The notes beneath the pieces are model-generated. The model was not told where the DNA came from. It worked only from the letters and a program-made list of their open reading frames with translations, and made no database searches. Of a stretch of DNA of 64,000 nucleotides, positions 46,791-56,199 are shown piece by piece (the stretch's first letter is position 1; the number at the start of each line of letters is the position of its first letter). The stretch comes from Apophysomyces variabilis. Lineage: Eukaryota; Mucoromycota; Mucoromycetes; Mucorales; Mucoraceae. Both the position numbers and the translations under genes were made by a program. The stretch spans positions 96,760 to 160,759 of the forward strand of contig MZZL01000076.1 in NCBI GenBank assembly GCA_002749535.1. The letters run 5' to 3'.

Positions 46791-47362
46791 GACCATGAAG
46801 CAAGGACGAGAGCGCCTTTCTATAACATTGCTTGCATGCCCATTATTTGGAAGACGAAATATAAATGTATATTTATTAAGTGTACGGATGGTATGATAGC
46901 CAAAAAATCGTTTCTGTATATTTTCTCTTCTTTTGGAACAATACATGGCTTTTGTAATATTACTGACATTGGCACCAACATATAGTCTAATAAACAAGAG
47001 TTGACAATGACAAATTTAGAGGCTTCTCTGAGCAAACCAATTGTTCATGTCATTTCTGCTATATGCCTGAAATTAATACTATGTTTTTCCATGCCTATTT
47101 GTGTTTTTATTGTGCGTTGTTTGCGTATATTTGGAAAAGTCGACGCAAAAACCCGTGAGAGGGTTTCCCGACGGAGTGTAAAAGCCAAATTGGTGAGCGC
47201 ATCCATCCAAATTCAGACATGTGAGGAGTGTGCGTTCCGAAGACAATATGTTAGCAAAGCAGAGAAAATAGATGAGAATAAATGTAAAGGTCATTCTCTT
47301 GTTAGTATTCTGATTAAAGAAAGATATTGTTTTTTTTCTTTGTAACTTACACACAGTAAACA
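46791..47362. other. 3' flank of the Fanzor-like gene with a doubtful ORF
   Basis: About 570 bp. A plus frame, 47007-47345, has one hydrophobic segment (IVHVISAICLKLILCFSMPI) and no known motif. On the minus strand this interval lies immediately 3' of the Fanzor-like stop codon, the place where guide RNAs of TnpB/Fanzor elements usually end. Confidence 0.35.
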
Positions 47363-49447
47363 TCACACGTTTCTATTACGTGGAGCAGTTGTGGTTGTAC
47401 ATGGCCGAGTGAAGATGGCTGGTCGGCCCCGTTGTTGAATCGTGGCCATAAAGACGGCACGGATATTCCTTGACGTATTAACTTCCCATGGCCAAACAGT
47501 ATGACAGTTACCACAAACTAATACTGAATGCAAGCATCGATGTCCACCAAGATCTAGTTTCGTCAAGGATTTCGTTCCACACCGGGAGCAAATTTGAGAT
47601 ATATTGTATTCATCCATTTCAATCATAATTAACTGCCTAGAAGTATCAGCGCGTTTGAGCAGCTTCCTACATCTATCTGCCAATTCACATGGTTTGCACT
47701 TGTAAACGTTCCGTCCAAATCTCAAAGTACCATACACCACTACAGGAACTTTTGCCGTATCATATTCCATAAATGATTTTCGCCACTTGCTGTTGTTCAT
47801 CACGAACAAAAAGTGTTAGATCGCATTCATATTTCACTTGCTGTTATCGATAATAAAAAAAGTGACTTACTCTTCTTTAGGCAGATGAGAAGGAGGTGAT
47901 GGTTCACCTACTTCCTGGCGCTGTATTCTTCTTCTTCTCCATCTTCGTATCCCATCAGGATGAAGCGTTTCATTGTTCACACGTTGGTCTTGTTGACGTG
48001 CCCTAAATAGACGATCCGCGTTCCCGAGAGGGTCCCGGTACTTGGTGCCTCCGTTGATGAAGATCTTAACCATTTCTTCGTCCAGCCCTTGACGTCCTTC
48101 ACTATGGGAAATGCGGGTTCGTTCTGGTCTCTATCAGTTCCTATTGAGCTATTTCTGGTTCCTGATGTACTATTTCTTTACTTAATCAAAAGTAGTACAT
48201 CAGGAACCACTTCCCATAGTGCCTGGTAATTCAAAAATTTCAATCCTTGCATACTGCGTTGGCAAAAAAAAAAATCAGTAACTTCTGGTAATGCATTCAA
48301 ACTTGACACAATAAACCGAGTATACAATCCATGTCAGAAGTTTTGTTGGTATCTATCTCTGACTCTAGTCTTCGTATAACAGGTGTTTTACTTTGTGTTG
48401 ACCCTTTGCGTTAGTTTTCTTAAAGCCAGCTCTAGTACAACACTCTGCTGTCGAAAGCTGTCGGATCTGGTGTGGTTCAAATTCCGCATCATCATCTTCG
48501 CCTACAGATGCTCAAATAAACGTTCAGAATCGTAACAGAGGATGAATGGCGTTTAATATTATAATTACCTTCGGCTACTTCCACTGTGGGAAATTCTTCG
48601 TCGGGTTCGTCGTTAGCTAAAGGAGACCCGACGAACCCGACGAAAAATCTCCCATAGTGTTCAGGTTCAGGAAGTTCTACTATATCTTCGTCTAAAATAT
48701 CCTGGTCATCTTCCACCGTCAAACGAAAACAAAAGGTTAGTTTGGCAAATATAAAGATGATATTGTAGGAACAATGTCAGATTTGCATAAATATACCAAG
48801 CATGAAATTCAAATATGTCTATTACTTACGTTCTAGATCAGCTTCATCGCGATACACATCATTGCTTTCGTTACTGCAGACATATATATCAGTAAAATCA
48901 GGATCAGCTCCCTATTTTCTGAAAATGGCACAGGTGATGGCTTGCTTGACTATGTGTAAATGCTGTGTCCTATCGCTGATTGCGAATGCAAGTGAGCTAT
49001 GGTGTAATTGATGTTCTAGTCGACAATTCCTGTCTTCGCCGTGATTGCTCCCTGTTATGTGCTTTTTCCGCCGCGGTTTGCTTCCGCTTCCTTTTGCTTC
49101 CAGCGAGTTGTCGCTGGGCGGAGGTTCTGCTTGATTCAGACTGAGTGTCACCAGCACTTTCCTCTTCACCGTTACTTTCTTCGTTGTCATTGTGCTGTCG
49201 TGCATGTTGTAGCTGTCTGTAGGCTGATGAATGCAGAAAGATAGGAATGTATGTCAGGTTATCTGCCAACTGCTTTTATGTTACTCACCTTCCTGCAACT
49301 GCTTCTGCTGCTGCTTGTATTCTTTCTTGTAGTAATGATGTCTGATACAGACATGCCATGATAATTGTCCAGCCTATGTAATATGTCCGTAGGGGGAATC
49401 CCCAGAGATTGCAATAGTTCAGCCAAATCGTTCTCAGGTATATCCAT
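47363..49447 (-). CDS. Fanzor/TnpB-derived protein with OrfB zinc ribbon; MITE-derived exon segments
   Basis: Five exons splice in frame to 340 codons: 48911-48830, 48709-48569, 48501-48392, 48130-47871, 47789-47363. The N-terminal part is acidic (DLEHDQDILDEDIVELPEPE). The middle carries GLDEEMVKIFINGGTKYRDP and a basic stretch, GIRRWRRRRIQRQ. The C-terminal third is the OrfB/TnpB-type end: VPVVVYGTLRFG, MIEMDEYNISQICSRCGTKS, HSVLVCGNCHTVWPWEV, NTSRNIRAVF. It has the zinc ribbon CxxC...CxxC and the (N)xSxN strand that follows. The residue expected as RuvC-III Asp (usually RDV) is Glu in PWEV. The RuvC-I Asp region is not seen. A first exon at 49447-49289 (MDIPENDLAELLQSLGIPPT) and a Lys/Arg-rich segment near 49000-49230 are probable, but their joins are unresolved. 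Confidence 0.72.
48100..48221 (-). mobile_element. CACTA-type MITE, copy B (122 bp)
   Basis: Same length and termini as copy A, in the opposite orientation, with four differences by eye. Flanking triplets are CTT and CCT, one mismatch from a duplicated site. On the minus strand the element contains CTGATAG, which serves as the acceptor of the exon 48130-47871 in the Fanzor-like gene, so the last 31 nt of the element are read as coding. Confidence 0.85.
48582..48659 (-). mobile_element. CACTA-type palindromic MITE, 78 bp, inside an exon
   Basis: The ends are CACTGTGGGA...TCCCATAGTG, and the arms form a near-perfect palindrome around TTAGCTAAAGGAGAC. The 3-bp duplication TTC stands on both sides (48579-48581 and 48660-48662). 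It lies wholly within the exon 48709-48569. Element plus TSD is 81 bp, exactly 27 codons, and the frame stays open through it. Confidence 0.85.
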
Positions 49448-50916
49448 GTGCTAGTAGAGGAAAGAGAGATCTTTATAAAAAGCAAGCCAAGAGAAAGAAA
49501 AAAGATAACGAAGACAAAGAAATTTCTTCTTTGTTTGCCAATTTATACCATGTTTCAATCCTTTTTCTTGCTTTGACAACTTTCCTTTTTAACATGTTTA
49601 TCAAAACCAATTATAATAATGTGCATAAACTTTCTCATGATATATGGTCACCACTCTTAGCAGTCTAAAGTTTACCGCTCTTCGTTTCTGATTAATATTT
49701 GTGTTATTGAAAGAGTATCAAGTCTAGGACACGTCTAAATGATATCCAAATAACGATAGAGTTTAAAGTATTAAAATAGTTTCTCGAATGCTTGGATAAG
49801 CACGTCTCAATCTTTGCTGACATGAGCCAGATCCTAATAGCCGAGCTAAGTGGGAACAATGTGTAGGATGATTCACTGTGTTTTGAGTATATCAGCAACG
49901 GGATGATCCTAAGATATCAAAGATCCGTCTTTATATATGAACATCTATGGGCGCAGAGTAAATGTACAAATAGATGAAGTACAAAAGTTCGCCTATATAG
50001 GCTAATTTGCAGAGAAGGCTATAAAGTCCTATCTGTAACCTGCGCTGCTACACTTTAGGCAGGCGCTTACGTTCCAGCAGATCTGTCTTTAGCTTGCCAT
50101 GGTCAGGTATCTTTCACCGTTTAAGCAGCGATGAATCACCTGATTCCATGTTCCAAAGCATGCTTTGGCTTTTTCTGCGCGGGATATTGCCGAAGCCATT
50201 GTCTCTCTGGGACAATCATCACCAAGCTGTACTGCTCTTTTTCGCTCCATTACAAAAATAAAGGGATCATAAAGGTGAGAAAGGAAAGATAAATAAAGAA
50301 AACAAAATTACTAAGCCAGATGAATTGGAATTTAGTGACGGTGCTGTTTTATAGTCTGAATAATTCTGCTGCTCTGATGATGCTTGCTTTGATTAACGTT
50401 ACTTTAATTATAATTCTTTATCAACATTCTCATAATGATCTACTCTGATTAAGAATACAATAAAGGAAATATTGCTATATTTTTTTTTGCATTATGCTGT
50501 TGCGACTTCTCTTCAAGGGAAACAAAAAAATAATTACATGCGTTATTAGTTAATTACTCATGCGGCAAGTATATTTTACTTTCACCAACTCGATCTTCTA
50601 ATAAACACCAGATTCATCCAAGTAGCGTAAAGTATAAATCATGGTTGGTAAATGAGAATGACATACTACCTTTTTAATTACCCCCATGGTATCCCAACGC
50701 TAGTTTGGGAGTCGGCGAGGAGGAGAATACTGGAGATATCCGGGATTGTTCTTCGATGCCCACCCACCCACCCTATAGAGAGTGCTTTACTTATTTGTAT
50801 CGTCAGGCTGTAGAAGTAGCTAAGCTATAGACTATAATAGCATTTTTCTCTAGCTTCTCGGCTTCCGCTATGTTAGGTATCTCTTCTATGCAAAATCACC
50901 CAATCTTTCAGGTTGT
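49448..50916. other. Gene-poor region upstream of the Fanzor-like gene
   Basis: About 1.5 kb, A/T-rich. A minus frame near 50270-50100 (ERKRAVQLGDDCPRETMASA) is open for about 55 codons but is not recognised. A minus frame at 49704-49898 also lacks motifs. No RNA gene was seen. Confidence 0.35.
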
Positions 50917-51545
50917 CGAGAATATCCGGAAGCATATGTTGCCTTTGCTTTCAGAGACAACCAGTTATTGCAGTTGACCAGAAGAGAGTGTGCAATGAGA
51001 GATGTTTCAAGTATGTTGTTCAAGTTCTATTGTGTTATGAGGTTAAATGGCTGCATGATAGTAACAACATCCAATTTGTCGTACTTGTTTCATCCAATGC
51101 TTCTGTTTAAAGCTGCCTTATGCATCCTTTTTTATTCAAGGTTGTGTCATCTCTTGGAAGAGATAAAGTTAAAATAGTCTTCTCATTTTTGTGCGCTTTG
51201 ACTGACAACGTGCTTTTGTCATATGTAGGAGTGATGAACGTATCATAGGTCATGTGATTAAAAGTGCAGTTAGAGATAAAGCCAAAAGAAAAGATGAATG
51301 AGGACGACATATAGTCTTATCAATGGAGGGGCACGTCTTGGTATGCCACGTTAATGTTTGTGTAGTCGCGCAGATAGGGCAATTGTTATCGATGGATGAC
51401 ATGAAGCAAGCTGCGTCAAAGAATTTAAGAGGGGCTGAAAGCACAGTATGTCCAATGACAATGCCACCTATCGATGAAATGATTATATCTCTGAATTGAC
51501 AAATGTTATACGCATGAACTGGCGGGCATTTTTGGTCAGTCGATC
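50917..51545. repeat. Dispersed repeat family, copy 2 (decayed mobile element)
   Basis: This segment matches 7571-8370 in the same order with many substitutions and indels. It is shorter, lacking the segment around 7850-7940 that encodes the poly-Gln run in copy 1. Minus-strand frames (51250-51444, 51107-51310) are broken remnants. Confidence 0.6.
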
Positions 51546-52112
51546 AATAATCGAAAGCTTATTTTATTTTCACTCCTTATTTATTCATATTACCGTAGGA
51601 AGTCATCATCTACCTGTTTATGTATTATCCTTAACTTAACTTCCTGTAGTCAGTGTAAATTACGAGAATACAGTGACATTGATGGATGTATTGGTTCTCC
51701 TCGGTTTATTCCAATTTTCAATCTTTTGAATGAACATTGTCGTAAAGTAGCAAAAGCATACTACATCATTGTTATCCTTATCTTGGATCTTTGCAAGATT
51801 TGGACTATGTGAAGTAAAAGCGTGGCCGGTTTTTTTGAACCTTTGAGCACTCTGCTACGGCACTATGTCAGCGCCAAATTTATTTCCATCAACGTAAACA
51901 CATTTTATAAGTGGCGCAACTTACATGCACTGCAGAACTTTCAAAGTCCGGAACGATGAAGAAAAGAAACTGCTTTGGTTAAAAAAAAAAAGTGACAGTG
52001 ACGTCAAAATTTTTTTTCGTTACTGGGTAAGTGCTGTCTCCGCGCTGAATTTTTTTCTCTTTCTCTTCTCTTCTTCGTTCGTGTCGAGACCCAAAAGAAG
52101 TTTTTTATCAAT
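51546..52112. other. Upstream region of rps29
   Basis: About 570 bp. It contains a CRE-like palindrome at 51999-52006 and a long pyrimidine tract just before the ATG at 52113, as is common for ribosomal-protein genes. No other gene is seen. Confidence 0.45.
51999..52006. promoter_or_regulatory. CRE-like TGACGTCA palindrome upstream of rps29
   Basis: A perfect TGACGTCA lies 107 bp before the rps29 start codon. This is the consensus site of ATF/CREB bZIP factors. Function is inferred from position only. Confidence 0.5.
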
Positions 52113-52523
52113 ATGGCCCACGCTAACGTCTGGAACTCCCGCCCCCGTCAGTACGGAAAGGGCTCTCGTCAGTGGTACGTTTTTTTTTCCTCTAAGAAAA
52201 TGAAGAGAGAAATGAAAAACGACAGCTTCGTTAGCCTTGTCGGTGGCTTATTCCCTCCCTCCCTTTTTTTCTTAAAACAAACCTCATGATGATGCCTAAT
52301 GTGCCCATTTTCTCTTCCTTCATTTAGCCGTGTCTGCGCTCACCGTGCTGGTTTGATCCGCAAGTACAACTTGAACATCTGCCGTCAGTGCTTCCGTGAA
52401 TATGCCAACGACATTGGCTTCCACAAGGTAAGACCAAAGAAAAAAAAATTGGAAGACATTCAGTTGGTGTTCTATGTGGGTGGGGTAAATAACACTGTTA
52501 TTATTGTTTTATAGTACCGCTAA
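52113..52523 (+). CDS. rps29: 40S ribosomal protein S29 (uS14)
   Basis: Three exons (52113-52174, 52328-52427, 52515-52523) give 56 aa, the usual length: [56 protein letters not shown]. The zinc-binding pair CxxC...CxxC is complete. Exon 3 codes only Tyr-Arg-stop. S29 is a 40S head protein near the mRNA path. Introns are 153 and 87 nt. The gene will be strongly expressed; the pyrimidine-rich leader fits a ribosomal-protein gene. Confidence 0.97.
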
Positions 52524-52976
52524 AAAATTTTGGATGCCGGGCGTTCTTTACTCGTGGTGGTCATAGGCAAAACTTCTTTTTCTTTTTCCTTGACTGACAA
52601 AAAAGAAAATCCCAGAAAAAAAACGCAAAAATAAAAAAGAAAATCAAACCAACTTGGAGTCTTCTGTTAAAGATGTATTTACAAAAAGAGATAGAGAAAG
52701 AGGAGATCCCGATTGCTTAATGATGCTATCTACTATCTCTGCGTGTGTGCGTTTGTGCGTGCGTCAAGATGACCCGAAAAAGTGAGACAGAAACCCTTGC
52801 TACTGTATTGCTTTCCCATATGTTGGTTTAATCCATATTTTGTCTTTCCGAATGCTGATGGAAATGCATAAAAAGACGGGGGGTTTAGATAAATGGGAAT
52901 AGCCTTGTACAGAGCAAACCGCGTTTTTCTTTTCTATTATTTAATTTGTTTGTCCTTTTAACTATAATACAAAAGA
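52524..52976. other. Spacer between rps29 and SHO1
   Basis: About 450 bp with the rps29 3' UTR, a short GT-rich tract (near 52740-52765) and the SHO1 promoter. No gene is seen. Confidence 0.5.
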
Positions 52977-54106
52977 ATGGAAAGTTACGGATCGTCGTTT
53001 TCTTTGGCCAATCCATTTATTCTCACAACTGGCGTCTTAGCATGTGTATGCTATGAATACAAAAAGGAAAAGAAAAAGATTTGCTAAAACGAAAAGACAT
53101 AGATCGGTTGGCTCATTCTATTTGTTGGTGCTTGTGTTGCTGGACTAACTGGTATCAGTTGGTGGATCATCATCTATGAACTTTTCTTTGTGGTCGGGGT
53201 CTTTGTCGCTCTCGGCATTGGCACTTTCCGGACGTATCATCTCATGGCAAGTTGAGGATACAATAAGAAATAACAAGAAGGGTCATCGTGTTTTGTCTAT
53301 TAATCCTTCCGTCTTAGGTTCTTGTTTTGATGGCTATTAGCATCGTTTACATGACATTCCTTATCCCACTATTGCTAAATTTCTCAAGTCCGGGTGCAAA
53401 GGCTGCCGCAGGCGGTGCTGTGATCTTGATTATCATGGAGGTAAACAAAACAAAAGAAAGAACAGAAAGAAAAAGAGAAGGGCTAGGTTGTCTGAAATGG
53501 TTCTCATTTCGATTACCTCGTCTTGCATAGTTCTTTTGGATTTTCCTGCTATCTACATCTGAAGAATCTCGATTGCACCAATGGTCCTATGATATCAATC
53601 CATCGGCTATTCGTCGAGCACCTATCATCCAACGACGTTTTGGTGGAGGCGGCACTGTCCAACCAACAGAAACAGCCCTACCTGCCACCCCTGGTACGAC
53701 TGGCGCAACTGGTCCGACTGGCACAGACACATTCGGTGCTGGAGCAAGCGAAAAAACGAGCAATTTCAAGAATCATTCCGTCGCTTTGCATTCTTGCAAG
53801 TATTTCCTCCCTTTCTCTCTCTTCCACCGTTAAAGAAACGTGCTATGTTTCTCATCTTCTATATCCTTAGACCAAGGAAATCCGGACGATCCAAATGAGC
53901 TAAGTTTCGAAAAGGGTGAGACACTCGAAATCTTGAATCGATCGGGCAATTGGTGGCAAGCCAAGAAGCTCGATGGTTCAACCGGTATTGTTCCCCGAAA
54001 CTACGTAAGTGGATCAAGTTCACATGAAACATGGATTTTGACAGGGTGTTTTTATGTTTTAATTCTCATTCTTTGTTTCGAAATCGTTAAACAGTTCTCC
54101 TCTTAA
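52977..54106 (+). CDS. SHO1: Osmosensor/adaptor Sho1 (four TM segments and SH3), with two GC-AG introns
   Basis: Six exons (52977-53045, 53103-53246, 53318-53440, 53531-53795, 53871-54004, 54095-54106) give 248 aa. Membrane segments are [53 protein letters not shown] and [15 protein letters not shown], with a further hydrophobic end. A cytosolic linker rich in Thr/Gly/Pro follows. The SH3 domain is at about residues 190-245: [40 protein letters not shown] and [10 protein letters not shown]. In the HOG pathway Sho1 recruits the MAPKK Pbs2 to the plasma membrane through this SH3. Introns 2 and 4 begin with GCAAGT rather than GT; no in-frame GT alternative exists. Confidence 0.9.
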
Positions 54107-54317
54107 GAAAAAAGAAGAAGGAAAACTATTTTGTGATATAGCATAATTGTAATAAAGATGCGAAAGACTAATGGTTTTTTATCTATATTGAGCAACTATA
54201 AAAACTAAATGAAGCAGAGCAGGGAGGGGGAGGGTGTATGGATGGATATTGTAGTGAAAATTGGGGCATGTAGACAACAAAGATGAGTTGGGAATATTTA
54301 CATACTAATATCTCTTT

Positions 54318-56005
54318 CTATTCTAATTTCTTCTGTTTTTGATGCGAAGGAGCATGCGATCTTGCTGCTATCATGATCGTGATCATCATCACGGCGCCCA
54401 CGCTGTAGCACCGGATGGGTCCTGATAGCCAATAAAGACCACAGGTAGCAATGGGTCCAACAGCTCTGCCAAGCTGACCAAGACTCCGGAATTCACCGAG
54501 CATCTTGCCTTTCGTTTCATCGTCGTCTTCACACTGCAAACTTGCTAAGCTGTTAAGGCAGTTGACTACTGTTCCGCTAGCAAAGGCCAATAAGGACACA
54601 CCAATGTAAAGCCATGCAGAAGGATAAGTGCTGGAGGCCACCATGCTCAAACAAGCAAGTCCGGCAGCACAAGATACCATTCCTTGGACCACGATCTTCT
54701 TCTCACCGACGGTGCGCACTCGACGCCTTACATAACCACCTTGTATCAAGGCAGACAAGATGCCCATATAAGCAAGCAATTTACCTTGTTGCATATGGCT
54801 GTAATCCAAGATATCGAATGTCAAGAAAACCAATGTGAACTCCATTCCAGAAAATAGAAAGGTATAGACGCAGTGGATCCAATTTAGGCGACGTAAATTA
54901 ACCAGTTTCATTTTCTCTCCTTCAGAAGATCGAGCTGCGGATGATCGACCTTGAACCCCAGGGGGGTGCGTTTCTGGAAGACTAGTGTACAGATAGATGA
55001 ACTCAATCAGAAGTAGGACTAAGGCAACCAAAGCAGGCATGGAGTAGGGATAAATACACCATTGGTCAGTGAATGGATACAGTTTGGTTAAATCCATTGA
55101 AGCGAACCAGGCTCCCAAAGGGGGCCCAAACGTAAAGGCAATAGCAAATGCAATGCCTACGAGTGCCTATCAACGAGACAAAAGGCATTAGTGCTCACAT
55201 CCCTTTCTTCCATTTGATTCTATTTTTTTTTCCTTTAATGATACGAACAAGGTTACGTGATCGTCGTTCAGGTTGAGTGACGTCCGAGATAATAGCAATA
55301 CTGAGCTGCACATTTCCTTCACTAAAGCCAGCAATAATACGGGCAACAAGGAAGGTTGTGAAAGAACGAGCGAAGAACCAGATGGTTGTGGACACAATAT
55401 TACCCAGCTGTTGTAGATAGCAAGACAAAGACACGTTTTTCAGTAAAATAATGTCCTGTCTTTTTCCCAACGCATCTTACCATGGTCCACAACAGCACCG
55501 AACGTCGTCCTCGTCTATCGCTTGCGCGTCCAATAAGGGGGGAGACCAGAAATTGCAGAAATGAAAAGAGCGAGCCTAAAAGGCCACCCAGTAATACAGT
55601 GTCCCACTTGTCATAGTCATTGGTCGAAACTCTACGTGACGAATAGATCCATAGTTTATAATGGTCTAGCACCTGAAGGACGTAACCGAGCAATGAAGTC
55701 TAATGAAGTTTATTGGAGCATAGGATTTAGTGTTTCGTCTTTGGTTATGGCGTGATCGGAAACTTTTTTCTCTTTCTGCAACTTGCCTTGTTGCCTGCCT
55801 CTTCCAGTTGATAGTAGTTCAACAAACGCGGGAATAAAGGAAGAATGGCAGTAAATGCCAATAGATCAATGAGCAGCGCAATGAACACCACTCGTACGAC
55901 CTGTCGCTCGTTTATTTCTACCATGGAAAAAGGAAGACCATCCTCTTTTTGGGCGGAAACGCAACTCTCCCAATTTTCTGCTTCCTCTAGTTTTGATTGG
56001 CTCAT
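54318..56005 (-). CDS. MFS transporter, MFSD10/TetA-like
   Basis: The start ATG at 56005 ([16 protein letters not shown]) precedes an N-terminal tail, then [20 protein letters not shown]. The MFS loop signature [17 protein letters not shown] lies between TM2 and TM3, and [20 protein letters not shown] in TM4-5. The second half contains TM segments such as [60 protein letters not shown] and [20 protein letters not shown]. The order fits the 12-TM drug/proton antiporter branch related to MFSD10 and bacterial TetA. The substrate is unknown. About three introns lie in the N-terminal half (between 55170 and 55800). Confidence 0.85.
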
Positions 56006-56199
56006 GCGCTTACAGGACACTCTTGGTGAAAGAAAAGGTACAATAAGGGACATGTATGCCACATCCGCCGGTGGTGAGTGTTGACTGTGCTACTAGTTTG
56101 ACAACAAGTGAATTCCTACTTGCTTTTATATTGTTTAAGAAGAGAAAAAAAAAGCTATCATCATTTGCCTACGCCGCTTTAAATATTCAGAAATGATGG

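Noticed and set aside
46380..46997. 205-codon minus-strand frame
   Set aside because: It runs antisense through the secreted-protein gene, which has a signal peptide and sequons on the plus strand; no motif was seen in the minus frame.
48465..48485. tRNA B-box-like GGTTCAAATTCC
   Set aside because: It is part of a coding exon (AEFEPHQ on the minus strand) and there is no A-box or cloverleaf around it.
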